In this document: in pieces, positions 10,332-20,186 of the stretch
How the letters are laid out: every line of letters starts with the position of its first letter
How positions within the stretch are numbered: the stretch's first letter is position 1
Assembly: GCF_014649015.1 (NCBI RefSeq)
Contig: NZ_BMSF01000010.1
Span: forward strand, 1 to 64,000
Direction of reading: 5' to 3'
Origin: Streptomyces narbonensis
GTDB lineage: Bacteria > Actinomycetota > Actinomycetes > Streptomycetales > Streptomycetaceae
DNA: 64,000 nt
Made by a program: the position numbers and the translations under genes
Notes under the pieces: generated by a model
Told to the model about the DNA's origin: nothing
The model's database searches: none
The model's input: the letters and a program-made list of their open reading frames with translations, nothing else

Positions 10332-11360
10332 TCAGCGGGAGCCCTTCGGGTCGAGCGCGTCACGCACGCCGTCGCCGAAGAGGTTGAACGCCAGGACGGT
10401 GATGAAGATCGCGAAGCCGGGGATCACCATGAAGATGGGGTCGGCCTCGTAGGTGGTGATGGCCGTCGACAGCATCTGGCCCCAGGAAGCGGTGGGAGGC
10501 TTCACACCCGCGCCGAGGAAGCTGAGGGCCGCTTCGGTGAGGATGTTGGTGGGGATCATGAGGGTCGCGTAGACCATGATCGGGGCGATCAGGTTGGGCA
10601 GCAGCTCACGGCGCAGGATGTAGAAGCGGCCGGCGCCCAGGCTCTGGGCGGCCTCGATGTACTCGCGGTTGCGCAGCGAGAGGGTCTGGCCGCGGACGAT
10701 GCGGCCGACGTACGGCCAGCCGAAGAAGCCGATCACGAGCACCAGGGCGGCGATGCGCACGCCCGAGCCGTCGAGGCCGAGGAGCTGGTTGGGCAGCACC
10801 GAGACCAGGGCGATCGTGAAGAGCAGCTGCGGGAAGGCGAGCATGACGTCCATGACGCGGCTGAGGGCGGCGTCGATCCAGCCGCCGAAGTAGCCGGCGA
10901 TGATGCCGAGGACGGTGCCGAGGACGACCGCGAAGACCGCCGCGAGGAAGGCGACGAGCAGCGAGATCCGGGCGCCGTAGACGATCCGGCTGAAGACGTC
11001 ACGGCCGTTGACCGGCTCGACGCCCAGGAGGAAGTCGGAGCTGATGCCGCCCCACGACCCGATCGGCGTACCGAAGAGCGGGTCGATCTGGTCCTCGTGG
11101 AACTCGTCCGGCGGGTGGCCGAGCAGGCCGACGATGACCGGGGCGAAGACCGCGACCAGGATGAGGAAGACGACGACGAAGGCGCCGGCGAGGGCGAGCT
11201 TGTCGCGCTTCAGCCGGGTCCAGGCGATCTGCCAGGGCGAGCGGCCCTGGATCGCCTTGGTGTCGGTGCCGGAGTTGTCCGGTGTGCCGGGAGCGTCGGG
11301 CGTGCCGACGACGGTGGCGGTCGACTCGCCCGCACTCGTCTCGTGCAGTGGTGCCGTCAT
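10332..11360 (-). CDS. Peptide ABC importer permease (OppC/DppC type)
   Basis: A 342-aa permease, first gene of the importer operon. A Ser/Thr/Gly/Pro-rich cytoplasmic N-terminus of about 45 residues precedes the first span (LALAGAFVVVFLI). The BPD_transp_1 core carries the EAA loop (YIEAAQSLGAG). The frame is open upstream to 11534, but the ATG at 11360 matches family length and has a purine-rich site about 11 nt before it. A 120-nt gap without a gene separates it from the lipoprotein gene. Confidence 0.9.
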   Translation of the reverse strand: MTAPLHETSAGESTATVVGTPDAPGTPDNSGTDTKAIQGRSPWQIAWTRLKRDKLALAGAFVVVFLILVAVFAPVIVGLLGHPPDEFHEDQIDPLFGTPIGSWGGISSDFLLGVEPVNGRDVFSRIVYGARISLLVAFLAAVFAVVLGTVLGIIAGYFGGWIDAALSRVMDVMLAFPQLLFTIALVSVLPNQLLGLDGSGVRIAALVLVIGFFGWPYVGRIVRGQTLSLRNREYIEAAQSLGAGRFYILRRELLPNLIAPIMVYATLMIPTNILTEAALSFLGAGVKPPTASWGQMLSTAITTYEADPIFMVIPGFAIFITVLAFNLFGDGVRDALDPKGSR

Positions 11361-11722
11361 CGTGGTGAGGACCCCTCTCGGCCGCGGGTAGCCGGCCCTT
11401 GCCCGCCGCGGGTAGCGGCTTGGTGGAACAACCTGCTGGGCACCGGCTCGAAAGGAGCCGAACGCCCTGTGTTCCGGGGAGTCTTCAATGCGTTCGCGAT
11501 CACCCGCCAGCCCTGACGGGGAATGTTTGCTCAAACGTGATGCGGTGCTGCGACTTCCGTTATCCGGACGTCGTGATCACCTGAGCGGACCATCTCGGGT
11601 CCTCTTCGCCACAATCGGACATGTCGCACAACTGGGCGTTCGAGGTGCGTTATTGGGGCGAACAACGGCCTCCGGAGAGAACTCCGGAGGCCGGTGGGGT
11701 GGGAGGCGAGAAGGGTGGCGTC
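11361..11722. promoter_or_regulatory. Leader/promoter region of the importer operon
   Basis: This 362-nt stretch without a gene separates the sseB-like gene from the importer operon. It contains a 12-bp direct repeat (gccgcgggtagc) at 11381-11392 and 11405-11416, just upstream of the first permease. It also has a dyad gtttg-ct-caaac at 11525-11536 that could be an operator. The hairpin at its right end is listed separately. No convincing -35/-10 pair was identified. Confidence 0.4.
11666..11693 (-). terminator. Terminator of the sseB-like gene
   Basis: A perfect 11-bp stem (cggcctccgga/tccggaggccg) with a 6-nt loop lies 29 nt beyond the stop of the SseB-family gene. Confidence 0.6.
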
Positions 11723-12514
11723 TCAGTATCCGGACGGGGCCGGCGGCGGGTAGCCGTAGCCCGGCGCGGGGGCGGATCCGCGTCCCGCGTGCGCCTCGCG
11801 GTCGTAGAAGGGGCGCGCGTGGGCGCCCAGCCAGAGGGCCACCGGGTCGTACGCGTCGGAGAGCGCGACCGTCGAGACGGGCAGGCCGTCGGGGACGGCG
11901 GAGATCGACTGGCGCATCATCGCGCGGACGGAGTCGACGGCGGCCGCGGAGTTGTCGTACAGGTCGAGTCCGACGGCGAGGTACGGGGAGCCGAGCGCGG
12001 GCTGCACCCAGCCGCGGCGCAGCGAGCGGACGGCCGGGGTGCGGTGCGCGTTCTGCGTGAGCAGGGCGTAGAACTGCGGAATCTCCAGCGCGGGTTCGCT
12101 GACGCGCAGAGGCCCTGCGGGCATCCGGTCGAGGCCGGTGGCGATGCGGCGCAGGTCGGCCCAGGGGATGCCGACGCCGCCGCCGGGAGCGTGCGGATTC
12201 AGCCAGATGCCCCAGCGGTCGGGGTAGAGGGCGCGGGCCATCTCGCGGCCGGTGACGAGCTCGTGGGCGCGGTTCCAGCCGGAGGCGGCGAGCTCCTGGG
12301 CGGAGGTGACGCAGGGCGCGTAGCCGAAGCCGTCGACCTCCATGTTCCCGTACTGGGCGTCGGGCGAGCCGGGAGAGCCCTGCCAGAGCAGCATCCAGAC
12401 CTCGCCGTCGGCCAGGGCGTGCAGCAGCCTCTCGTACGCGTCGTAGCGTCCGGGTGCCACCTGGCGCAGCATGTGCTCGACCCCTCCGGTCGCAGCGGTG
12501 CTCGACGCGCTCAC
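11723..12514 (-). CDS. SseB-family protein (enhanced serine sensitivity type), copy 1
   Basis: A 263-aa protein resembling the SseB family, named for an E. coli gene whose overexpression causes serine sensitivity; the biochemical role is unknown. An N-terminal SseB domain (about residues 15-125) contains MEVDGFGYAP and is followed by a C-terminal SseB_C-like part (LGAHARPFYDR). The last 25 residues are Gly/Pro/Tyr-rich. The GTG at 12514 follows a gaggggcggg site; an in-frame ATG at 12544 is the alternative. It is adjacent to a second SseB-family gene and close to the serine/glycine genes, which is suggestive only. Confidence 0.7.
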   Translation of the reverse strand: MSASSTAATGGVEHMLRQVAPGRYDAYERLLHALADGEVWMLLWQGSPGSPDAQYGNMEVDGFGYAPCVTSAQELAASGWNRAHELVTGREMARALYPDRWGIWLNPHAPGGGVGIPWADLRRIATGLDRMPAGPLRVSEPALEIPQFYALLTQNAHRTPAVRSLRRGWVQPALGSPYLAVGLDLYDNSAAAVDSVRAMMRQSISAVPDGLPVSTVALSDAYDPVALWLGAHARPFYDREAHAGRGSAPAPGYGYPPPAPSGY

Positions 12515-12613
12515 CCTGGGTCCCGCCCCTCTTCCGTTCACCACATCCGTCCAGCCGCCGGTTCGGTTCGGCTGGGATCGGTCCAGTTCAGTTCAGCTTA
12601 AACAAGGTGCCGC

Positions 12614-13354
12614 TCACCCGGCGGCGCGCTGGTAGAAGGGGCGTACCCGCTCCAGCATCCAGTCGCCGACCGGATCCTGCGCCATGTCGAGCAGGATGAG
12701 GTTGACCGGCCAGGCGGCCTCGACACGCCCGAGGGCCCGGCCGAGGGCGTCCAGGGGGGCGTTGCGGTCGACGCCGTCCCAGGCGACGAGCTGGACGCCG
12801 ATGAAGAGGGCGGGTTCGGTGCCCTCGACGCTCGCGAGGACGCGGCGGGCGGTGGTGACGACTCCGGTGGCCTCGAACTCGGCGGAGGCGGCGGCGAGGA
12901 AGTCGACCGGGTCGTCCTGCCAGTCGGGCTCGAAGAGCCGGACGCGGCCGCCGCTGGCGGGGCCGTCGAGCGGGGTGCGGCCGGTGCGGCAGAGCTCCGC
13001 GACGGCGGGCGGGGGCAGCGGGACGCCGACGGTGCCACCGGGGTTCACGGCGATGCCGAGCTGCGGGGGCAGGCCGCGGGCGAAGTCGCGGGCGGGGGCG
13101 ACGGTGTAGGACATGTGGGTGCCGACACAGGCGAGGAACTGCTGCTCGGAGCTGAAGACGGGGACGAAGGCCGCGCCGTCGATCTCCATGGTGGCGAGGT
13201 CCAGGTCGGCGCTCTCGGCACTGCCGCCGTTGGGCAGGGGCACCCAGACCGGGCTGCGTCCCAGCACCTCGACCAGTCGGCCCCCTGCGGCGGGGTTGCC
13301 GAGCGAGGCGGCCAGCACCTCTTCGAGCTCATTGCCCGGCCACGTCACGTCCAC
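12614..13354 (-). CDS. SseB-family protein, copy 2
   Basis: A 246-aa paralogue of the neighbouring SseB protein. It has a motif (MEIDGAAFVPVFSS) equivalent to that of copy 1 and ends in the same ERVRPFYQR-type C-terminus. The GTG at 13354 is chosen because ggggaagaggg lies just upstream and the family N-terminus begins VDVTWPGNELE. Both copies run in the same direction with a 99-nt gap, consistent with a local duplication followed by divergence. Function unknown. Confidence 0.7.
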   Translation of the reverse strand: MDVTWPGNELEEVLAASLGNPAAGGRLVEVLGRSPVWVPLPNGGSAESADLDLATMEIDGAAFVPVFSSEQQFLACVGTHMSYTVAPARDFARGLPPQLGIAVNPGGTVGVPLPPPAVAELCRTGRTPLDGPASGGRVRLFEPDWQDDPVDFLAAASAEFEATGVVTTARRVLASVEGTEPALFIGVQLVAWDGVDRNAPLDALGRALGRVEAAWPVNLILLDMAQDPVGDWMLERVRPFYQRAAG

Positions 13355-13543
13355 GGTCCCTCTTCCCCTGTCTCGCGGGTGCGCGCCCTCCCGCGCCGCC
13401 CCGCAGCACCCTAACGCCGCCCTGACGCCGCTGTGGCCAAAAGCAGGGGGTACGAGTGAGGGGCGGCCCACACCGAGCGGCCCCGTCACGCGCGCACGGG
13501 CCCCGTCACGTGCGCACGGGGCCCGTCCCGTGCGCACGGCGCC

Positions 13544-14224
13544 TCAGGCCGCGTCGCGGAAACCGATCTTCCGGAGGGCGTCCGCGGAGTCCCGGTCGAG
13601 CAGGGTCGCCGAGGCGCAGCCGTGCGGCAGGCCGCCGGACTCGGCGGCCTTCAGCATCCGTCCGACGGCCCGCCGGTGCCGGGCGAAGGCGTACGCGGAA
13701 ACTCCGCGGCCCCGGGCGCGCTGGCCGTCCCGCGCGGTGTCCGGGGTGACGTCGAGCAGGACCAGGTGCAGGGCCGCGCCGCGGCGTCTCGCCTCGCGGG
13801 CGAGCCAGCCGCGCACCCAGGACTGGGTGCCGCAGTCGTGCACGATCACGCTCGCGCCGGAGCGCAGGGCGCTGCGCAGCCCGGCGTAGTGCGCGATCCG
13901 GACCAGGGGGCGGTAGACCGCGTACGGCAGGAGGCGCGGCATGCGGGCCTCCCAGCGCTCGCGGGCGTCCTGGGAGTCGATGCCCCGGCCGTCGGCGGCG
14001 CGCTTCATGAGGGTGGACTTGCCGCTGCCGGGCAGCCCGGACACGACGACGAGGTCGCCGGCCGCGAAGGTGAGGTCCCGGGGCCCCCGGCCGCCGCGCT
14101 CGCGCAGGTCCCTCAGGATCCGGCCACGGCGTCGGGTCCCGGCGCGCGCCTTGGTGCGGGCCCGGGCGCGCTGGGGCGGTATGCCGGTACCCGTCGCGTA
14201 TGCGCCGGTGTGCTGGATCCTCAT
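13544..14224 (-). CDS. Small P-loop ATPase/kinase-like protein
   Basis: A 226-aa protein with an intact Walker A motif GLPGSGKST starting at residue 63 and a zeta-toxin/AAA_33-like fold: after the P-loop come VIVHDCGT (Walker B-like) and LHLVLLDV strands. The first 50 residues are strongly basic. Such proteins phosphorylate small molecules or RNA ends, but no substrate can be named. The ATG at 14224 has an agggggag site. It is divergent from the glycine riboswitch and gcv operon. Confidence 0.7.
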   Translation of the reverse strand: MRIQHTGAYATGTGIPPQRARARTKARAGTRRRGRILRDLRERGGRGPRDLTFAAGDLVVVSGLPGSGKSTLMKRAADGRGIDSQDARERWEARMPRLLPYAVYRPLVRIAHYAGLRSALRSGASVIVHDCGTQSWVRGWLAREARRRGAALHLVLLDVTPDTARDGQRARGRGVSAYAFARHRRAVGRMLKAAESGGLPHGCASATLLDRDSADALRKIGFRDAA

Positions 14225-14379
14225 CGTTGCTCCCCCTGCCGGGCCTCGGGAGACCCTTGCCCACAAAGTGTAAAGAAGCGGTAATGAGATACAAGTGATG
14301 TGCCGCGCGGAGGTCGCGTGCAATGATGTGCGCGCCAGGCGCGCACAGTCGCCACACAACCTCATACCGGCCGCTCGAA
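14225..14379. promoter_or_regulatory. Divergent intergenic region upstream of the gcv riboswitch
   Basis: This is AT-richer than its surroundings (for example aagcggtaatgagatacaag) and must hold the promoters of both the P-loop gene and the gcv transcript. I cannot fix the exact -35/-10 boxes. Confidence 0.4.
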
Positions 14380-14592
14380 TCCGCGCGGGAGAGTTCCGGA
14401 CCGCCTCAGGCGTCCGGACGCCGAAGGAGCAAGACCCTCCCTTGAATCTCTCAGGCCCCGTACCGCGTGGATGAGGCAGATCTGAAAAGCGGGACACCCT
14501 GCCGTGTCCCCACCCAAGGTGCAAGCCGATCTCTCGTTGACGAGATGCTCTCGGTGAACCTCTCAGGTTCCATGACAGATGGGGAGGACGTC
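14380..14592 (+). ncRNA. Tandem glycine riboswitch upstream of gcvT
   Basis: Two consecutive glycine aptamers. The first (about 14380-14472) shows gggagag, then gccgaaggagcaa, then ctctcaggccc and accgcg. The second (about 14473-14592) shows ggtgcaagccg, then ctcggtgaacctctcagg and a closing ggggagg. These are the conserved J-region sequences of the family. In other bacteria the tandem form switches on glycine-cleavage genes when glycine is high. The gcvT start lies 55 nt downstream, so control here is probably at transcription read-through or at the ribosome site. Confidence 0.92.
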
Positions 14593-14647
14593 CTCGCCCG
14601 TCATGTGTTTCGTCACCGAACCGCCCTTGGGATCCGGGAGCCACCCC

Positions 14648-15772
14648 ATGAGCACTGCCCCCCGTCTGACCGCCCTCGATGCGCTGCATCGTTCGCTGGG
14701 CGCGACCATGACCGACTTCGCGGGCTGGGACATGCCGCTGCGCTACGCCAGCGAGCGGGACGAGCACGTCGCCGTCCGGACCAAGGCGGGCCTCTTCGAC
14801 CTCTCCCACATGGGTGAGATCACCGTCACGGGTCCGCAGGCCGTGGAGCTCCTCGACCACGCCCTCGTCGGCAACATCTCCACGGTGGGCGTGGGCCGCG
14901 CCCGCTACACGATGATCTGCCAGGAGGACGGCGGCATCCTCGACGACCTGATCGTCTACCGCCTCGGCGAGACGGAGTACATGGTCGTCGCCAACGCCTC
15001 CAACGCGCAGATCGTCCTCGACGCGCTGACCGAGCGCGCGGCCGGCTTCGACGCCGAGGTCCGCGACGACCGTGACGCGTACGCGCTGATCGCGGTCCAG
15101 GGCCCGGAGTCCCCCGGCATCCTGAAGTCGCTCACCGACGCCGACCTGGACGGCCTGAAGTACTACGCCGGCCTCCCCGGCACCGTCGCGGGCGTGCCGG
15201 CCCTCATCGCCCGTACCGGCTACACGGGCGAGGACGGCTTCGAGCTCTTCCTGAAGCCCGAGCACGCCGAGGGCGTCTGGAAGGCGCTGACCGAGGCGGG
15301 TGCCCCGGTCGGCCTCATCCCCTGCGGCCTGTCCTGCCGCGACACGCTCCGCCTGGAGGCGGGCATGCCGCTGTACGGCCACGAGCTGACGACCGCCCTC
15401 ACCCCCTTCGACGCCGGTCTCGGCCGGGTCGTCAAGTTCGAGAAGACGACCAACGACGGCCGCTTCGTCGGCCGCGAGGCGCTCGAGAAGGCCGCCGAGC
15501 GCGCCGAGACCGCCCCGCCGCGCAAGCTCGTCGGCCTGGTCGCCGAGGGCCGCCGGGTCCCGCGCGCCGGTTTCTCGGTCGTCAAGGACGGCGTGGTGAT
15601 CGGCGAGGTGACCTCCGGCGCCCCGTCCCCGACGCTCGGCAAGCCGATCGCGATCGCCTACGTGGACGCGGCGCACGCCGCTCCGGGCACCGAGGGTGTA
15701 GGTGTGGACATCCGCGGCACCCACGAGCCCTACGAGGTCGTGGCGCTGCCGTTCTACAAGCGCCAGAAGTGA
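14648..15772 (+). CDS. gcvT: Glycine cleavage system T protein (aminomethyltransferase)
   Basis: A 374-aa enzyme that takes the aminomethyl group from lipoyl-GcvH and transfers the one-carbon unit to tetrahydrofolate, releasing ammonia. The GCV_T domain (about residues 10-265) includes DLSHMGEI and the C-terminal barrel (about 285-370) includes VGREAL. The ATG at 14648 follows ggGGAG at 7 nt; an ATG at 14579 lies inside the riboswitch. gcvH and glyA follow in the same direction. The P protein (gcvP) is not in this window. Confidence 0.96.
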   Translation: MSTAPRLTALDALHRSLGATMTDFAGWDMPLRYASERDEHVAVRTKAGLFDLSHMGEITVTGPQAVELLDHALVGNISTVGVGRARYTMICQEDGGILDDLIVYRLGETEYMVVANASNAQIVLDALTERAAGFDAEVRDDRDAYALIAVQGPESPGILKSLTDADLDGLKYYAGLPGTVAGVPALIARTGYTGEDGFELFLKPEHAEGVWKALTEAGAPVGLIPCGLSCRDTLRLEAGMPLYGHELTTALTPFDAGLGRVVKFEKTTNDGRFVGREALEKAAERAETAPPRKLVGLVAEGRRVPRAGFSVVKDGVVIGEVTSGAPSPTLGKPIAIAYVDAAHAAPGTEGVGVDIRGTHEPYEVVALPFYKRQK

Positions 15773-15849
15773 CGCAGTCGTCTCACCCCGGGTCTCACCC
15801 CGCGAGACCCACGTTCATCAGTACTCCCCCGATCCAGGAGAATCAGGTC

Positions 15850-16227
15850 ATGAGCAACCCCCAGCAGCTGCGCTACACCAAGGAGCACGAGTGGCTGTCG
15901 GCCGCCGAGGACGGCGTCGCGACGGTCGGCATCACCGAGTTCGCGGCCAACGCGCTCGGTGACGTCGTCTACGCCCAGCTCCCCGAGGTCGGCTCGACCG
16001 TCACCGCGGGCGAGACCTGTGGCGAGCTGGAGTCGACGAAGTCCGTGAGCGACCTGTACTCCCCCGTCTCGGGTGAGGTCGTCGCCGCCAACCAGGACGT
16101 GGTGGACGACCCGTCGCTGGTGAACACGGCTCCGTTCGAGGGTGGCTGGCTGTTCAAGGTACGTGTCGCGGGCGAGCCGGACGAGCTGCTCTCCGCCGAC
16201 GAGTACACCGCGTTCTCCGCCGGCTGA
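15850..16227 (+). CDS. gcvH: Glycine cleavage system H protein
   Basis: A 125-aa lipoyl carrier that shuttles the aminomethyl intermediate between the P, T and L proteins. The lipoylated lysine is K64 in the conserved ESTKSVSD motif. The full length is normal. The start is fixed by aggaga upstream of the ATG at 15850. It lies 77 nt after gcvT and 31 nt before glyA, in one operon. Confidence 0.97.
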   Translation: MSNPQQLRYTKEHEWLSAAEDGVATVGITEFAANALGDVVYAQLPEVGSTVTAGETCGELESTKSVSDLYSPVSGEVVAANQDVVDDPSLVNTAPFEGGWLFKVRVAGEPDELLSADEYTAFSAG

Positions 16228-16258
16228 GACCGGGCCCGAGACCCCTAGGGATCGATTC

Positions 16259-17527
16259 ATGTCGCTTCTGAACACTCCCCTCCACGAGCTGGACCCCGAC
16301 GTCGCCGCCGCCGTCGACGCCGAGCTCCTTCGCCAGCAGTCCACCCTCGAGATGATCGCCTCGGAGAACTTCGCTCCGGTCGCGGTCATGGAGGCCCAGG
16401 GCTCCGTCCTCACCAACAAGTACGCCGAGGGCTACCCGGGCCGCCGCTACTACGGCGGCTGCGAGCACGTCGACGTGGCCGAGCAGATCGCGATCGACCG
16501 GGTCAAGGACCTGTTCGGCGCCGAGTACGCCAACGTCCAGCCGCACTCCGGCGCCTCCGCGAACCAGGCCGCCCTCTTCGCGATCGCCCAGCCGGGCGAC
16601 ACGATCCTGGGTCTGGACCTGGCGCACGGCGGCCACCTCACCCACGGCATGCGCCTGAACTTCTCCGGCAAGCAGTTCAACGTCGTCGCGTACCACGTGG
16701 ACGAGGCCGGTCTGGTCGACATGGCCGAGGTCGAGCGCCTCGCCAAGGAGCACCGCCCGAAGGTCATCATCGCGGGCTGGTCCGCCTACCCGCGTCAGCT
16801 GGACTTCGCGGAGTTCCGCCGGATCGCCGACGAGGTCGAGGCCAAGCTGTGGGTCGACATGGCCCACTTCGCGGGTCTGGTCGCGGCCGGTCTGCACCCG
16901 AACCCGGTCGAGTACGCGGACGTGGTGACCTCCACCACGCACAAGACGCTCGGCGGCCCCCGCGGCGGCATCATCCTCGCGAAGAAGGAGTTCGCGAAGA
17001 AGCTGAACTCCTCGGTCTTCCCCGGTTTCCAGGGCGGCCCGCTGGAGCACGTGATCGCGGCCAAGGCCGTCTCCTTCAAGGTCGCGGCCTCGGAGGACTT
17101 CAAGGAGCGCCAGCAGCGCACCCTGGACGGCGCCCGCCTCCTCGCCGAGCGCCTGGTCCAGGACGACGTCACCGCGCACGGTGTCTCGGTCCTGTCCGGC
17201 GGCACGGACGTGCACCTGGTCCTCGTCGACCTGCGCAACTCGGAGCTCGACGGCCAGCAGGCCGAGGACCGTCTCCACGAGGTCGGCATCACGGTCAACC
17301 GGAACGCCGTTCCGAACGACCCGCGCCCGCCGATGGTCACCTCGGGTCTGCGCATCGGCACGCCGGCGCTGGCGACCCGCGGTTTCGACACCGAGGACTT
17401 CACCGAGGTCGCCGACATCATCGCGGAGACCCTGAAGCCCGGCTTCGACGGCGAGAAGGCCGAGGCCCTCAAGGCCCGGGTGACCGCGCTGGCCGACAAG
17501 CACCCGCTGTACCCCGGCCTGAAGTAA
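16259..17527 (+). CDS. glyA: Serine hydroxymethyltransferase
   Basis: A 422-aa PLP enzyme interconverting serine and glycine with methylene-tetrahydrofolate. The PLP lysine is K229 in STTHKTLGG, the same numbering as I recall for the E. coli enzyme. Placed behind gcvT-gcvH under the glycine riboswitch, it can condense the methylene-THF made by the cleavage system with a second glycine to give serine. The ATG at 16259 gives the family N-terminus MSLLNTPLHELDPDV; the frame upstream overlaps gcvH. Whether a second glyA exists elsewhere cannot be seen. Confidence 0.97.
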   Translation: MSLLNTPLHELDPDVAAAVDAELLRQQSTLEMIASENFAPVAVMEAQGSVLTNKYAEGYPGRRYYGGCEHVDVAEQIAIDRVKDLFGAEYANVQPHSGASANQAALFAIAQPGDTILGLDLAHGGHLTHGMRLNFSGKQFNVVAYHVDEAGLVDMAEVERLAKEHRPKVIIAGWSAYPRQLDFAEFRRIADEVEAKLWVDMAHFAGLVAAGLHPNPVEYADVVTSTTHKTLGGPRGGIILAKKEFAKKLNSSVFPGFQGGPLEHVIAAKAVSFKVAASEDFKERQQRTLDGARLLAERLVQDDVTAHGVSVLSGGTDVHLVLVDLRNSELDGQQAEDRLHEVGITVNRNAVPNDPRPPMVTSGLRIGTPALATRGFDTEDFTEVADIIAETLKPGFDGEKAEALKARVTALADKHPLYPGLK

Positions 17528-17528
17528 T

Positions 17529-17572
17529 TTCGTACGCTCTTCGTACGCTTTAGTTCCGATTGCGTTCGTACG
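17529..17572. repeat. Repeated cgtacg motifs between glyA and sdaA
   Basis: A 10-bp direct repeat ttcgtacgct occurs at 17529-17538 and 17540-17549, an 11-bp period close to one DNA turn. A third cgtacg is at 17567-17572, inside an interrupted gttccg...cggaac dyad. It may be an operator cluster for sdaA or simple sequence drift. Confidence 0.4.
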
Positions 17573-17580
17573 GAACCTCT

Positions 17581-17618
17581 GGGGCACCGCGCACACTGGA
17601 CAGTGAGCGCGGTGCCCC
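17581..17618 (+). terminator. Terminator of the gcvT-gcvH-glyA operon
   Basis: A perfect 12-bp stem (ggggcaccgcgc/gcgcggtgcccc) is extended inward past one A-A mismatch by cactg/cagtg. It lies 53 nt beyond glyA and isolates sdaA transcriptionally. Confidence 0.75.
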
Positions 17619-17687
17619 GCCCCATGATCAACGTTTCTGCACCACCCCGGCAGACAACGGCGTCTAGCCCCCCACAAGGAGTCCCCC

Positions 17688-19058
<1,371 letters not shown>

Positions 19059-19073
19059 GGCCCCAGGCCGAGA

Positions 19074-19114
19074 ACGAATCCCCCGACCGGTGCGCGACCG
19101 GTCGGGGGATTCGT
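19074..19114 (+). terminator. Strong terminator after sdaA
   Basis: A perfect 17-bp stem (acgaatcccccgaccgg and its complement) with a 7-nt loop lies 15 nt beyond the sdaA stop. Confidence 0.8.
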
Positions 19115-19256
19115 CTTCTACAGCGGGCATGGGCGTGCAACCGGATCGACGCGGTGGCCGCCTCCGCCCGCCGGTCACCACCCCTCCGGCAGCGGCCTTG
19201 TCCCCGACGGGCGAAAGACCGATCACTCACCGTCCGAGGCCTGTAGTGTCCGCGTC

Positions 19257-19826
19257 ATGACCACGCAGACAGAGACCACCGACGCGGAGTGCCTCGCCCT
19301 CACGCGCGGGCTGCGCCGCCGCGGCGCGATCGTCCTTGCCGTCTTCGGTCTCGTCTGGGCCCTCGCGGGGGGTTCGGGGATCGCGGCAGGCCCGGTGTCG
19401 GTCGCCGTCGGTGTCCTCGGGGTGGTCGTGGCGGCGGGTGCGGTCGTGGTGGCCTTCCGGGGGACCCGGGGGCCGGTGAACCGGCTGGTGCGGCTGCCGG
19501 AGAAGTGGAACCGCGGGGTCGGCCTGGTCAACGGTGCCGAGCTGCTGGCGATCTTCGCGGTGATCGCCGCGTCGAACGCCTCGGGCCACGCGGAGTTCAT
19601 CCCGGTCGGGATCTGCCTCGTCGTCGGTCTGCACTTCTTCCCGCTGGCGCGCCTCTTCGACCAGCCGCAGTACACGTGGACGGCCGGCCTCCTGACGGCG
19701 GTCTCGCTGGTGGGCCTCGGCGTCCTCGCGGCCGGAGGCAGCGCGGAGACGGTCCGCGCGGTGGTGGGCCTGGGCGCGGCGCTCGTGCTGTGGGGCTCGT
19801 CGTTCCACGTCGCCCTGCGGGGTTAG
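19257..19826 (+). CDS. Six-span hypothetical membrane protein
   Basis: A 189-aa protein I cannot assign to a characterised family. It has about six hydrophobic spans (near residues 23-42, 45-66, 90-106, 112-130, 138-157 and 163-183) with a basic loop (RGTRGPVNRLVRLPEKW) after the second. The cytoplasmic N-terminus is short and acidic. It is a single-gene unit between the sdaA terminator and a hairpin shared with the convergent EF-hand gene. Confidence 0.7.
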   Translation: MTTQTETTDAECLALTRGLRRRGAIVLAVFGLVWALAGGSGIAAGPVSVAVGVLGVVVAAGAVVVAFRGTRGPVNRLVRLPEKWNRGVGLVNGAELLAIFAVIAASNASGHAEFIPVGICLVVGLHFFPLARLFDQPQYTWTAGLLTAVSLVGLGVLAAGGSAETVRAVVGLGAALVLWGSSFHVALRG

Positions 19827-19847
19827 GGCCTGACCCGGTGACCGAGC

Positions 19848-19888
19848 CCCGGGCGGGCGGCAGCTCAGGCCGGCGCCGCCTGCCCGGG
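19848..19888. terminator. Bidirectional hairpin between convergent genes
   Basis: A 14-bp stem with one G-T pair (cccgggcgggcggc/gccgcctgcccggg) and a 13-nt loop lies between the membrane-protein stop and the EF-hand stop. Confidence 0.6.
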
Positions 19889-19896
19889 CGCGCGGA

Positions 19897-20112
19897 TCAG
19901 GCCTTGTTGTAGTGCGCCCAGAACTCGTCCCAGGACAGGACGCCGTCGCCGTTGGCGTCGCGCTGCTTGATGAGGACCTCGGCGACCGCCTCGGTGACGT
20001 TGAAGTCGCCGTGGCGGGCCATGAGGCTCTTGTACTCCGCGGCGGTGATGAAGCCGTCGCCGTCCGCGTCGAACTGGTTGAATGCCGTGCGTGCCGACTC
20101 GATGTCCGCCAC
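19897..20112 (-). CDS. Small two-EF-hand calcium-binding protein
   Basis: A 71-aa soluble protein with two canonical EF-hand loops: D15-E26 (DADGDGFITAAE) and D52-E63 (DANGDGVLSWDE). Each has acidic residues at positions 1, 3, 5 and 12 and glycine at 6, so calcium binding is expected. Streptomyces encode several such calerythrin/CabD-like proteins, thought to buffer or sense calcium. It has no signal peptide, so it is cytoplasmic, and it is monocistronic. Confidence 0.88.
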   Translation of the reverse strand: MADIESARTAFNQFDADGDGFITAAEYKSLMARHGDFNVTEAVAEVLIKQRDANGDGVLSWDEFWAHYNKA

Positions 20113-20186
20113 TGCTTCCGCCCCTTCTTGGTGCTTCTCTGACGGGGGTCAGATTAGCGGGCCCGCTCCTGCCGGATGATGGCGGT

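Noticed and set aside
7479..11516. Very long open frame on the plus strand (over 1,300 codons) opposite the importer operon
   Set aside because: It is antisense to five well-recognised importer genes, has biased low-complexity composition (Asp/Gly/Val/Arg) and no domain. High GC keeps antisense frames open.
13544..15724. Long minus-strand frame running from the P-loop gene through gcvT
   Set aside because: Only the part from the ATG at 14224 is a plausible protein; the rest is antisense to the riboswitch and gcvT.
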